From: Panaeolus papilionaceus
Lineage: Eukaryota > Basidiomycota > Agaricomycetes > Agaricales
DNA: 64,000 bases
Direction: 5' to 3'
Assembly: GCA_015501605.1 (NCBI GenBank)
Contig: JADNRZ010000009.1
Span: 124,001 to 188,000, forward strand
The notes beneath the pieces are model-generated. The model was not told where the DNA came from. It ran no database searches and was given only the letters and a program-made list of their open reading frames with translations. Below, one piece after another: positions 11,693-22,757 of this stretch. The position numbers and the translations under genes are program-made. The number at the start of each line of letters is the position of its first letter. The first letter of the stretch is position 1.

Positions 11693-13420
11693 TCATGCCA
11701 GCTGTGATGTGCTATCCTCCCTGATAGCCTTCTCGACAACATCGACAACTCTTTCAAGGCTCTCCTGTTCATTTTTCAAATCCTCGAGGACAAAACCCCA
11801 CCCCCCATCGACTTCAAGTGCATCTTCCCATTCGCTGCCAGTTGTATCGTTCTCGCTATCAGTTGTACCGTCTTCTTCAAATGCCTCTTCCCATTCCGAG
11901 TCGCTGCCGGTTGCATCGTTCTCGCTATCAGGTACACTGTCCTCGCTGGAGCTATCATCGTCAAAGTAATCTATGATGCCAGTGTCGGCGAGCGGAGTTG
12001 AGTCGTCGGCTGAATCATACAGGGTGTGACCTTTGCTCTGGGTCCAGGCCACATTGCTTACAACCTCTGTCGCAAGGGGGAATTGAACAACATGAGGAAA
12101 GGGATGGGAAGAGGGTACGATGAGAAGAGGAAGATGACTCCAAGACGCGAGCCTGGTTGGGAAAATGCGGAATCCCCGCGCTGCTGGAAAAAATTGTGGG
12201 ACTCGATTGGTCGGTAAATTGGTGGTGATATTACCGATGAATTTACCGTTGTCCGCATGCGGATTAGGGGAGATCAAAGCCGCGCCCAAGCGGCGAAGGT
12301 CTTTGACCACTTTTTGAACACTGTCCTCTGCCCAAACGTCCACCCATTTGACATTACGATGCCAGAAGTGTCCGAAGGAGAATTCCGATGAGCGATCATG
12401 ATTTCCCTGATGATGTAAAATGAGGTGCTCTAAGACAGGGGCGTATTGGAGGAATTGGACAATCAGACTGGAGTCGGTGTTGGAATTTTGTATGAAGTCA
12501 TTGCGGTAAATTTCTAACACTTTCAATTTGGCGGCAAACTTTGAGAAAAAGGCATCTCCAGTTTTCTGATCGATACCCCAGTGGGTGTTCCAAGGGATAT
12601 AAACACCTCCTCGATACTCTACCGAGGAGGTCCAATCCATCCAAAACAAAAGTCGCGTCAGGGATGGTATCTCCCAATTACTGCAAATACGTAAGGATTG
12701 AGAATCCTGAGGCAAAGAAAGTGTGTGGAGATGAGGAAAGAACAGAGTCATCAAAGGCCAGCGACCAGGAAGGCAATTGTGAGCAAAGGATATACATAGC
12801 GACTGTAATGATCGTGCGGTTTCGAGCAATGCCGCAGCTAGTTCGTTCGGAAGAGATACCCATTGCAGATGTAGGTGTGTAATGGGAGACGAGAGACGTG
12901 GATAAACGTGGGCGTAAACCATCCAAGTGGAGTACCGGAACGACTCCTGGTATGCATATGTTGTCAAGTTTGGGCACATCTCAAGCAACTTTTCGATTGC
13001 TTCTCGAAATTCGACTGAAGCGATTTCTTGAGGCAACACGTCGCGAACCTCTATGGATTCTGGCCAATACCTCCTGGTAGGGTCCTCGTATCGTTGAAGT
13101 GTGCTCAAAAGTCGAACAACCTGACTGCGCCTTGTAATCAGGATATCGCGATAAAGAAGTGGGAGTCCTGCTCGATACCAGGATCGACAAACAGTGAGCA
13201 GAGGCAGGATTTTCGTTCGAGGATGGTCGGATGGGTGTAGTAAAGGTCGATGTGTAAACGGTAAGAGATGTGGAGGGGGGACGGCAATCCGTAAGATTTC
13301 GTGGATGACCTCCGTCGGTTGCTCCCGGGCCACTGGCATATCGCTACCCATCACAATGTCACTATCGAATGCGTGTACTATCTCAGAGGATGGTGCTGGC
13401 GAAGCAGGTGTAGACATCAT
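11693..13420 (-). CDS. F-box-like protein with leucine-rich region and acidic tail
   Basis: Intact single-exon gene of 575 aa, a tandem paralogue of the broken gene to its left. The F-box-like segment runs from PTEVIHEILRIAVPP through KILPLLTVCRSWYRAGLPLL to YRDILI, at about residues 35-100. A long region with degenerate leucine-rich repeats follows (ITHLHLQWVSLPNELAAALL, HLHTLSLPQ). The tail is an acidic repeat: the unit DSENDATGSDSEWEEAFEED is followed by a near copy with TTDSENDTTGSEWEDALE. By family knowledge it may recruit substrates to an SCF ubiquitin ligase; the substrate is unknown. The start is taken at the first in-frame ATG (13420). The frame is open further upstream but has no ATG, so an extra 5' exon is possible. 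Confidence 0.75.
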   Translation of the reverse strand: MMSTPASPAPSSEIVHAFDSDIVMGSDMPVAREQPTEVIHEILRIAVPPPHLLPFTHRPLLHPSDHPRTKILPLLTVCRSWYRAGLPLLYRDILITRRSQVVRLLSTLQRYEDPTRRYWPESIEVRDVLPQEIASVEFREAIEKLLEMCPNLTTYAYQESFRYSTWMVYAHVYPRLSSPITHLHLQWVSLPNELAAALLETARSLQSLCISFAHNCLPGRWPLMTLFFPHLHTLSLPQDSQSLRICSNWEIPSLTRLLFWMDWTSSVEYRGGVYIPWNTHWGIDQKTGDAFFSKFAAKLKVLEIYRNDFIQNSNTDSSLIVQFLQYAPVLEHLILHHQGNHDRSSEFSFGHFWHRNVKWVDVWAEDSVQKVVKDLRRLGAALISPNPHADNGKFIGNITTNLPTNRVPQFFPAARGFRIFPTRLASWSHLPLLIVPSSHPFPHVVQFPLATEVVSNVAWTQSKGHTLYDSADDSTPLADTGIIDYFDDDSSSEDSVPDSENDATGSDSEWEEAFEEDGTTDSENDTTGSEWEDALEVDGGWGFVLEDLKNEQESLERVVDVVEKAIREDSTSQLA

Positions 13421-14087
13421 TGAGAAAACGGCTTGTGGTGGTAATGAGTCAAAGGACAACCATTGTGTAAGCCCGCGTTTAGCAACGATCGGAATGTGAC
13501 GAAATGTTGACACGGTCGTCGACCGATGAATAGGGGCTATGGAGGCAAGTCAGGATGGCTATGGATTCCTGAGACACAAATCCATAGTCCTAATGCTAAA
13601 TTAAAATAACAGTTAACTACTTTTTGGGCCAGTAGCTAGGGGATTACAAGGTATCCTCCCAGTCATTTCATCTAATTAGCACTAGATTTATCAATGTAAC
13701 GAATACATCGTTGTGAACTGCGAAACGACCAGCCGTTCGAACGTTGGACGGTGAATGAAAGTACTTGCTGTCACTAGCGTTTCAACAACCACAGTAATTC
13801 GTATATATTTCACAATACAGATATTCAAATCGACTTTGTTTGCACATATAAAAGAAGGCAGAAATGGCTTGGGGCTGAATCAAGAAAGTGAATGTGTATT
13901 TATGTATTTCATAGGGTTTCGTTCTCGTCAATGCTTCGAAGGTATGCGGTGGTGCAGGACTAGAAGGGTCGAAGTTTAGTGATCGAGTCGAATGTGCTAA
14001 AATATACCGACCCACCGATGCATGCACCACACGGAGTACACGCCTGAGCGCCTAGCCCCTCTCGGCCTTAACCCTCTTGATGTTGGG
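13421..14087. other. intergenic
   Basis: Holds the promoter of the F-box-like gene and the 3' flank of the small protein gene on the right. The frame of the latter continues past its stop: 14052-14087 still translates to PNIKRVKAERG, matching the C-terminus of its paralogues. Confidence 0.4.
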
Positions 14088-14576
14088 TCATTTGTTATGG
14101 TCCGTGTCGAAGCAGACATCGTGGCTCCACCAAATGCAGTTAACATCAATGGTGTAGTGATCTCCATCTTGGTCGTAGAATGTGTAATCCCATTTCTCGC
14201 TCGCATTGATAGTCAGCTTGTAGTTGAAGTACCCGCCCGTGTTCCAATCGAGTTTAAAGCCATCAATCCCGATTCGCGACTTAGCCTCGGCACCAGGGTC
14301 GTGGAACTGGTCGTCGTTATAGTAGGGCCAATCGACTTCGATAATGATTTTTTCCTTCGCTTGCGCAACCTCCATGACACCAAAACTAGCGGCTGGCGGG
14401 GAGTTGGGGTCCTTGAAGTTTGCCACAGTAACCCTGGCTGCCTCGAGATCTTCGGTGTCGGGGATTCCATAGCCAGCTCGGTATTTCTTTCCGTTGCTGT
14501 TCTCGTACTCCTTGTAAATGACGCGGCTGTCGTCGGCGGGTGTAGCAGCGGGAGTTGCTTGTTCAGAAGTAGTCAT
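14088..14576 (-). CDS. Tyr/Trp-rich small protein family, member 1 (premature stop)
   Basis: One of six loci in this window for a family I cannot name. It is a single exon of 162 aa with no signal peptide. The N-terminus is Ala/Thr/Pro-rich, then comes YKEYENSNGKKYRAGYGIP, a linker, and a C-terminal half rich in aromatic residues: FKLDWNTGGYFNYKLTI, WDYTFYDQDGDHYTIDV, WWSHDVCFDTDHNK. Intact relatives continue with about 11-15 more residues. Here a TGA at 14088-14090 ends the frame, yet the following codons still read PNIKRVKAERG before the next stop at 14052. The gene has therefore probably lost its last residues to a nonsense change. The start at 14576 matches the paralogues (MTTSEQ versus MSTPTAQ and MSTIAEP). 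A TATA box lies about 85 bases upstream. Confidence 0.7.
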   Translation of the reverse strand: MTTSEQATPAATPADDSRVIYKEYENSNGKKYRAGYGIPDTEDLEAARVTVANFKDPNSPPAASFGVMEVAQAKEKIIIEVDWPYYNDDQFHDPGAEAKSRIGIDGFKLDWNTGGYFNYKLTINASEKWDYTFYDQDGDHYTIDVNCIWWSHDVCFDTDHNK

Positions 14577-14656
14577 TGTAATTTGTATGATAGAGGATAT
14601 GATGGAGAGTTCGAAGATGCTAGATTCTTGACATTCTGAGGGTCCCACAACAGCTG

Positions 14657-14664
14657 CTTTTATA
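14657..14664 (-). promoter_or_regulatory. TATA box of family member 1
   Basis: TATAAAAG on the minus strand, about 85 bases before the ATG at 14576. A TATA motif at a similar distance precedes other family members. Confidence 0.5.
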
Positions 14665-14858
14665 CCTAAACTACAGCCTCGATATGTCGCAGGTCAGCCT
14701 GATGAAGATAGTCAAGTTGCGATGCACCAGGAGGTACCTCTCGATGCTTGCCTTGGCACCTGAGTCGAAGATGCGTATCAATGGTGGTACTCCTCATATG
14801 GAGCACCGAAAAGACATCACTGCAAGGGAACGAAAGGCTTTTGTCTCGCCCATGCAAC

Positions 14859-15015
14859 TTCTGTGCATTTTCTGTGCAATATTGACTCCAAGTGCGATCT
14901 CGAATGCAACTTCTGTACAAGGGACTCCAGGAACCATCCCATGATCATAATAACAGCTATCAAGGGTCTGCCTGCGATGGTAATACATTGTCAGTTGCAC
15001 AGAAATTGCACAGAA
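14859..15015. repeat. imperfect inverted repeat of about 21 bp
   Basis: TTCTGTGCATTTTCTGTGCAA (14859-14879) pairs with a near reverse complement at 14995-15015 (TTGCACAGAAATTGCACAGAA), 115 bases apart. Each arm is itself a doubled TTCTGTGCA. The arms could mark a small decayed element. Confidence 0.5.
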
Positions 15016-15849
15016 CATTACCTGGCCCTTCTTAGGGGTTTTTTTCGTACCTGATGAGTTGAATTCGGAGTGAATATTGCACCAACTGTACATTCAGAAT
15101 TGTCGCCCCACGCTGGCACTGTCAACGTTAACTTGAAATGAAGACAATTCTATGCGATTGGCAAGCACAGGGCGCTGATCTGGTCGAGACAATAAGCAAT
15201 AAAGCTGAACATCTGACATGCTTTCCATTTCTTGACGAGCCATTCACCAGCGTCCTGGGGTAATGTGGGTGATCTCAGGATTATAACATCCTGAAAAATC
15301 AGACGAGTTAGACAAGGCACGTTCTACTTCTCGTCGCATTAAGCAAGAGAATGAGATGGATAAACGGCACAAGAGGCAAAGGACCAACCACTGCTAATAA
15401 TCTCGTCGAATTAGGTAGACGGAGCTTTTGACTTAAGCCATGTGAGGCAATCTGAAATGAAAGACATGGGGAGTTGCAGAACGAAAGATAAGACCATGAA
15501 CAGGTATATGATCCCAAAGAAAACATGAAATTACACTACGAGGAAATTAAGTTCGAATATGTACATGGGCGCATGGCAGGTGCTGTCGGTAGGAGGTGGG
15601 GTGGCTGTGACGAAACGGTGGTCGTGCAGCTGGATCGAAGAGAGGATATATATTTGAGTAGGACCAGATGAACAGCAAGGTGTTCATGCGTCAGCCCTTC
15701 CACCGTGAAGCACGATCGCTCGAATCCTATTGGCACAAACGTACACCATCAAACACCCTTCGTCTGGTACGAGAAGTAAATGATGGCTAATACATTAAGT
15801 GCACAATATCGAGTCAACATCGAGAAAAGAAACCAAGTCAAGCTGGCAT
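15016..15849. other. intergenic
   Basis: No gene recognised; only short unrelated open frames. Confidence 0.35.
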
Positions 15850-17100
15850 TTAAGCATCTACAAGCCCGTCCTTGACCCTAACGCGAGCTTGTTCGATTGC
15901 ACGATGCAAATCCGCAGAGGCAGTCGAGTCGGGGTCAATCTCGAAGGCAGTCATAATAGGTTCCACAGCATCGCGTGTGAGTAGAGCGACGTGCTTCGTT
16001 TTAACCTGGCCACCGAGGAGGGGTGACGCTTCTGAAGTATCGAGGGGGGAAGCGGGTTCTGAGGAAGTAGGTGCATGCGACTCGTAAATGGCATCCAGGG
16101 CCTCGCTGGCCTCTGGAACTAGGACGTCGTGGTCCACCAATGATTTGAGGTATATCGAGGATTTGTAGGCTGTAATTAGGGCAGAGTTAGAAAACGTTCA
16201 TGAATTTGAACAGATACAAAAACACCTTTATAATGCGACCACGAACGCCATATGCAGAAGAAGAAAGGGATATTAGGAATAATGGCTGCGGGGAATCAAT
16301 GAGCGAACCTGATTTACGGATGGGGGGCAAACATACGAATGATCATGAAAGGTGCAGTGAACGGTGAAATTGCTAGCCACATAATGAATCCGCGCTTATG
16401 TTTTGGTATCCGGTAGTCTGCATATGCTCCTAGCTCACTTAAAGCCTGTGAAGCTGATATCTGCGAATTAGGGAATATTAAGGGTATCTGTGTTACAGTG
16501 TTCCAGTAAGTTTAGATCAATTTAAAAAAGAGAAGAAAAAAAAACAAACAGCAGGAGCATCCTTCCTATTTTCCACCTTTGGGCCTCTACTCAAGTGGGT
16601 TAATGAAGGACCTAGAGAGGGGTCCATACCCTTGAGAGCGAGCTCCTCAAAGTCCATACGATCAACCATCTTCTCTCCCGTCTCATAAAGTTTGAGCTAT
16701 ATCCAGATATCTCGAATCAGGAGTGCACACCATATCAAGTCGCAGATTCACGTACCTTCCAACCACCCTTCGCCTTCCCAAACCCAGCCCACGTATCGGC
16801 TGCCTTCTTCGTCATCCAAGGACCAACACCATGCTCAGGCCACCACCCCTTGCATTTCCCTTTGCCCGAAGCATCGAGCACAGCCTTATCAACAGCCTTT
16901 TCATTCGTGTTTAGAGAAGACACGGCTGCCGCTGGCTTCTTGGAAGGCAGTTGGAACTGGTAGTATGTCAACCTTGTCGGTTTGCTCAATGTGCCTCTTG
17001 ACGTAGTGTTGGAGTGGGGATGTATGATACTGCTCCCGGTGGGCTTCGTCAACGGAATTGAAATTATACGCATACCGCGTAATGCTGAGCTCGTTGCCAT
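15850..17100 (-). CDS. mitochondrial K+/H+ exchange-related protein (Mit_KHE1 family)
   Basis: Five exons (16756-17100, 16550-16696, 16337-16460, 16226-16285, 15850-16169) join in frame to 331 aa. The N-terminal half has MRIISIPLTKP, TYYQFQLPS and WAGFGKAKGGWKLKLYETGE, followed by DRMDFEELALKGMDPSLGP. A hydrophobic hairpin follows, spread over three exons: GFIMWLAISPFTAPFMII then IPNIPFFFCIWRSWSHYKAY. The C-terminus is acidic. This order fits the Mit_KHE1 family (yeast YDL183C type), inner-membrane proteins linked to potassium-proton exchange. The family name is recalled from pattern, not searched. The second intron donor is GTTTGT and its acceptor tract is T-rich. The biochemical role is inferred from the family only. 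Confidence 0.7.
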
Positions 17101-17901
17101 CTTGAAGATTGGTAGTAGGTCCGGTTTTGAGATTTATACACCCGTTATCGTAGTCTCCCGTAGAACCTTGAATAGTGGATGCTTTCCTGCGTTCGAGCCC
17201 GAGAAAGCTTCAAAATAGACTTAGCCTTTTGGAATAGTTAATCCCACTGGAACCACCCAGTAATAGCACTGTAAGATGAAGAAGCGCCTCAGCACCACAT
17301 CCAAGGTTACAGAACCGCAAAGCATGGTTGTTGACTCTACTCACCTCTAAGTTCCCAAAAAAATGCCCCGTTCTAAGTCGCTAACGAATGAAGCCCGCGA
17401 TACACACGTATAATACAAACGAAAGGAAGGAAAGGAAGAGGAAGAACCGGGGGAGATGGTGGAGAGTTTAAAAAAGCACAGCTCCATCTGAATTTCGCCG
17501 ACGGCGGAAAGTCTTGCGCGTCATAAATTGTCATGGACACGTGAGACGCGACAACGGAATTAAAATTCAAAAATGCAAATTCGTCTCCACTCAACAGGAC
17601 TCAGTTCAATGAAATTGTATTATATAACAAGCAAAGTATGAAAAAACAATGATCAGAAGTACGTGTGCTGTATGGTAATAGTTGTACTAGCAGGGGAGGA
17701 TAAAATATAAAAAAGACAAAACATGTAGAATACTTGGGACGATTAAGCTACAATAATTAGTACAACTACTAGAGTAGTGATTGGCCGTTTTAGAGCTTAT
17801 AAACACTTTATGAAAACCCAAATATAAAACAAGTGCGGGGGTTAGACCGACAATAACAATGAGAGCCAAGGTGTGTATAAACGGGAATGAGTGGTGCTTG
17901 G
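17101..17901. other. intergenic, AT-rich in its right half
   Basis: Promoter side of the Mit_KHE1-type gene and 3' flank of SMC6. No further gene was recognised. Confidence 0.4.
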
Positions 17902-20900
17902 TTATGATGCAAAGTTCAAACGGCCATTGACACCGCCACGCTCAGGGTCTGCCATCTTATGAACCTTGACAGACGGACCAAGGCTGATGTTGGTCATTTC
18001 CTGGGGGTGATAAGAACGTATTGCTTCTTGTCGGATGTATTGGCCGTGTCAATCATCATCTTCATACTGATACGACGATTGACAGCATCCATGAAAACAT
18101 CGAACTCGTCTGGAGGAACCATCATCTATTAGCTTGAATCAAGATGGAGAGCAATACTAGACTTACCGAGGCACCTCAACGGGCAGCCAATGGACTCCCA
18201 AAGCGCGAGCAGCAAACAAATCGTCGAGAACGATTTTTCACCACCACTAAGAGACTTAGGATCCTTATCCTTGTTCCCAGAAGTCAGCTGGTCGTCAGTT
18301 TGTACCTGGACAAAATAATATCAGCATCGCTCCAATACAAGTAGTTTATCACCATACCCTCAACGTCAATGTCTGGTGTTCATGGTCAAACAGAATCTTG
18401 CCATAATAACCACGTTGGGAAAGATGGTATTGGAAGACAGCCTTGCAACGGAGAGCAATATGTCTGCGGAACTCCTGCCAGCGAACAAGACGAACGAGCA
18501 AAGAGTCTTTGAGAGCCTGGAAAACAATTAGGACCACAGGCAAAAATTATACTGGTAACATGGCATACCCTGTTCAATTGGTGCATCTGCCTCAATTCCT
18601 GCTTGGTATGGTCGTAATTCTCCTTGGCCTTGTTGACCTCCCTAGCAAGCTCCTCAACACTTGCACCTTGTCTATGTAACAATAAGTATTATCTTCTAAC
18701 AAGATAACAAAATGTCACCAACCTCCTTTCGCGCTCCTTCAGCGCCTTCGACACCGATTCAATGTGGCGTTGAACAACCTCATATTTACGAGGGTTTTCA
18801 AAGGGATCGCAGAATTCCTCGGCCTTTGCGCTCCAATCCTTTTCACAAAATCCGAATATCAGCGTCGTCCCAAGACTTGACAATCCGAAAACCTACCGTG
18901 AACTCGATTTGCAGGACATCCGCATTCGCTTGGACAACTGCAAGGGCAGCCTTCTCGGATTCCTGTTTGACTTTCCAATGGTCCCTGGCGTGCTGAGCTT
19001 TAACGCGAAGAGTTATGGCTTCTTCAATTTGTGACTTGAAATTTACAATGAGAGTCTAATGGCGAAAGGAGTAGAACAGACACTTACAGCAATAGCACTC
19101 CGCTTGCCCTCGTGCTCATCGACTTGCCTCTTGACATCATTCAAGGCAGTTTGGAGTTGATGTTGTGTCTCATTGACTTGCTGGCGTTGTTGCTCCAGTT
19201 CCGCAAACTGAAGGAGAATGTTGGCTTTCTCAGCTTCTGCTTCCTACAAAGGAATAAAAATATCAGCATCATATCAAGTTGAAAGTTAGGTCTCAATACA
19301 TCAATAGCGCCGTAAAGACCACCAATATCAACAGGCATGTCTTCATTTGCTTCTTGTTGGAGCGTGTTGAAAGTTTGTTTAGCAATCCGGATCTGGTTGT
19401 TCAGGTCGTGCTCTTGATGCTAGAGTACGTATCAGCTGTTGAGTATTGTGACAAATGCAATGGTTAACTTACATTCATTTGTTCCATTTGAGCCTTGAGA
19501 CCGTGGTATTGGCGCTTTGCGTTCTCGATAGATGCTCTCAACTCGTTATATTGAGCGGAGAGATTCTGCCTTTCATATTCATAATGCCTAAACTACTGTT
19601 AGAACCACGAATAAGGAGCATCATAGGTTAAGAACGTACTGAATCTCGGACTGCGTATCACGTCCAGTCAATAGAAGGTTCATGCTTCCTCTCAAATTGC
19701 GCAGATTCAACGGATTACTGGCACTTCCCCCTTCGCTGGATATTGACTGCATCAGAAGTGTCTACAAGGTTAAAAAGAGATGAAACATACGGGAACACGC
19801 GAACGTTGAACCTGTCCAACGTAAAAGCAGAACCTCCACCCAGTTCGCGAAGCAACCGTTCAGCCTCACGACGGGTCTCGGAGAGCACTTGAGATTCAAT
19901 GCGATTTTGATTGATGAGAATACGAAGGACAAATTGGTCGGAGACCTATGAGAGTGGTTAGAAGATTTGAATAAAAGATGTTACTACTAAGAAACGTACC
20001 TCAAGGGCCCGCAAGACGGTAAGCACACCCTCACGAGGTTCACCATTACGATAGTCGAACAAATCTCTTTCAGAGATGATAATCTGAACACCAGGACTGA
20101 ACAACATCATCAGCTTTCAAATCGTTCATAAAGGAGCATTGCTCACTTCTTGTACTTGTGCAGGATCTTTGAGAGCTGCTCACGATCCCGAGCATCCGTA
20201 ACAGCAAACGCGACCAGCGAACTTCCCAGTTGATTCCGCAGAATTTGCCCCCACTTCTCAGGCTCTCGAGCCTTGACGTAGGTACCAAGGGGCCCAATGG
20301 GGACTTCGCCGTGCCATCGTGAACGGTGAACCTCCTCCAACACTTGTTTGATATTGTTGCCGTAGGGAACAAGCGCGTCCTTGTCATGGTGACGTGCGCT
20401 GTTGATCATGCTATCGCATTCTTGGATGGAGTTTTGAAGACCTGCAAGCGTCCTGTCTTGTTCCATGCCTTGGGTCTTCAAACTATCGGCCTGCTTGCCG
20501 AGTTCGACGCGCTCGTGGATAATTCGATCGAGCTCAGCTTGAGCGAAATTTTGTTGGTCGCGAGCCACCTTCATCGCTTCCTGTCGTCTTTCAATGACAG
20601 CTTGCGTCTTCGTCGCGACCTTCTGTGTCTCAGCGGCTACCTGCTCCCTCAGGCCTAAAATCTGCTGGTCGAGCTGGGCTACCGTATTGTTAATATCCCT
20701 GCGCTGGCTCTGTGTAACGTGAAGTGATGTATGGGTCAGTGCACATGAAGGAGAGCACAGGGCTATGCCGACATACGTTGAGGTCCTGGACCTTTGTCTT
20801 GTTTGCTCGAATCTCGGCGGCTAGTGATGCTTTCTGAGCAACTAGCTCCTGAACCTCGCCCAGCTCATTGTGTTGAGCTTCTAAGGCCCTGACATTGTCG

Positions 20901-22473
20901 CCGGCAGCCTCAACGTCCCTCTTCACGAAGTCGTAGATCAGATCCACTGCGCGTGAAGAAAAAGAAGGCCACATGACTTACTATAGCCTTCTGATAATCC
21001 CTATCAATTTTGGCTAGCTTCGAGGTGCACTTGGCCACTTCCTCGATTTGCTTGGTCAGCTCAGCCTTTTTGTCTGCAACGAGAGACCAAGCACTTTCCC
21101 TCTTGAGCTCGTCCAGTCTTTCGCGTTGAACTCTAGCTTTATCGGCTTCTTCATAACGAGCAGTGGCTTCACGTAGACGAGCCTCCAAGTCAGGAAGGGC
21201 TTCCTTCTTCACCGCCAGCAGTTTACCGGTTGCGTTGATATTGGCCATACATGCTTCATATTCTTCAGAGAGTTGAGAGAGCTGAGTCCCACTGAGGAAG
21301 AACTGATAATCTGGCGTGAGGGGTGAATCCTTCAGAAGACGACAAGATGACCCTAACCTTGTACTTGTCCGCAGGAGCAGAAGCACTCAAGAACTGACGA
21401 GCGGAGTCTAAAACTAATTTAGACGCATATAAAATATAATATTATGGGATGTACCTTGGGTCAAAACTGTCATTGGATTGTCGACCTGGATGTTCATATG
21501 GTCGCATATGGCAGCAAGTTCCTCCTGCTTCTTGCTGATGACTTTGCCAGCCTTACTCTTAATCTCCCAGGAGCTTCCTCCGTTCTTATTGAACCTGCGG
21601 GTAATAACAATACTATCCCCATATTCTTTGGGTTTGTACGCTTCGTCACCCTGATTCTTAATGTGGATAGACACCTCTGAAGCTCTGTAGAAGGACCAGG
21701 TCAAAAAGATATAGGGGTAAAATAAAGGTACATACTGTTGGCCTTCGCGAATAAAAGACTTGAGACCGGTACCACGACCTGTTGAGGTAGATTTGCCACC
21801 AAGAGCGACAGTGATAGCAGAAAGAACGGCACTCTTTCCGCCTGAGCGAATGTGAGTCAAAGGAAAGACAAAGAAAAAAAAATATTACTGACTGCCATTG
21901 TGACCTGAAAAAAAAAAAAAAAAAAATATCAGCATGAAAAATGTACCCTAAAAAATATGGACATACCGATAATAAAGTTAATTTGCGGACCAAAAGTAAA
22001 GCTCAGGTAGACATGGCACATGAACTGGTGCATTTCTATGTACTCAATTATACCGTGTTCTGCAACCGCCTATATGCACAAAAGAAGTAAACCAACAAGG
22101 TCAATCCAAGAAGAAACCCACTTAAAATACCACTTACACCGTTAGGACGGTTCTTCATTTTGTCAATCGCATCACGAACTTGTGGTCCATACGTGCTCTC
22201 AAACTCTTCGTCGTCCATTTTGAGATCTGCAGTGGACATTTCAGCAGGTTCAGCATCTGACATAACGACGTCTTCATCTTCATCTTCCTCGGCTACAGCC
22301 CTTGCTTTGCCTTTTCCTTTGTTCTTCCTTTGGGTGCCATTAGGTTCGCGCCTTTGACGCGTCTGAGGGGGGCCTTCGTCGCCCTCACTGTCGACAGTTC
22401 TGGCGCGTTTTCCGGAGGAGACATGGACCTCTTCGTCCTCCTCGTCTTGTGCCCGTTGAGATCTTTTCGGCAT
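17902..22473 (-). CDS. SMC6: SMC6, ATPase of the SMC5/6 DNA-repair complex
   Basis: Structural maintenance of chromosomes protein 6, partner of SMC5 in a nuclear complex for recombination repair and resolution of joint DNA molecules. The gene has about 20 short introns. The N-terminus is acidic and basic (disordered), then GIIEYIEMHQFMCHVYLSF leads into the Walker A loop GHNGSGKSAVLSAITVALGG. The hinge and long coiled coils fill the middle (for example EARLREATARYEEADKARVQ). The C-terminal lobe has FSTICLLLALWESIGCPLRC followed by LDEFDVFMDAVNRR (Walker B) and ends KMADPERGGVNGRLNFAS with TAA at 17902-17904. The HNGS part of Walker A is carried by an exon of only 12 nt (21893-21904). The start at 22473 opens the first exon with MPKRSQRAQ. 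SMC6 identity is secure; I did not fix every intron. Confidence 0.92.
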
Positions 22474-22757
22474 GGCACGCTAAAAAGGTGCTTTGATGAT
22501 GATAGTAACTGACAAAAAAGAAAAGAGGGGAGGTGACTACTGGCCTTGGCGCGCTGGAACAAACAAATGCATATGGTGTCACGTGAGATCTCATTAAGGT
22601 AGCCAATCAAAATGCTAGAATCAGTGTCGCGACATTAAAGACCTCGGCTGGCTGCCAACTGGCGGCGAGGCAAAAAAAAATAACTTAGAAAAATCTACAA
22701 CAAATATTTTACACTATCATATCGTTGGACAATCCACGAATACATAGAAAAATACAT

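Noticed and set aside
14022..14639. 205-codon plus-strand frame, with similar frames at 29502-30098 (+) and 41031-41591 (-)
   Set aside because: All are antisense shadows of members of the Tyr/Trp-rich family. The conserved side is the opposite strand, with shared start and motif spacing.
15308..15736. Two adjacent minus-strand open frames that could be exons
   Set aside because: Serine-rich and hydrophobic without any family pattern; no joining intron gives a recognisable protein.
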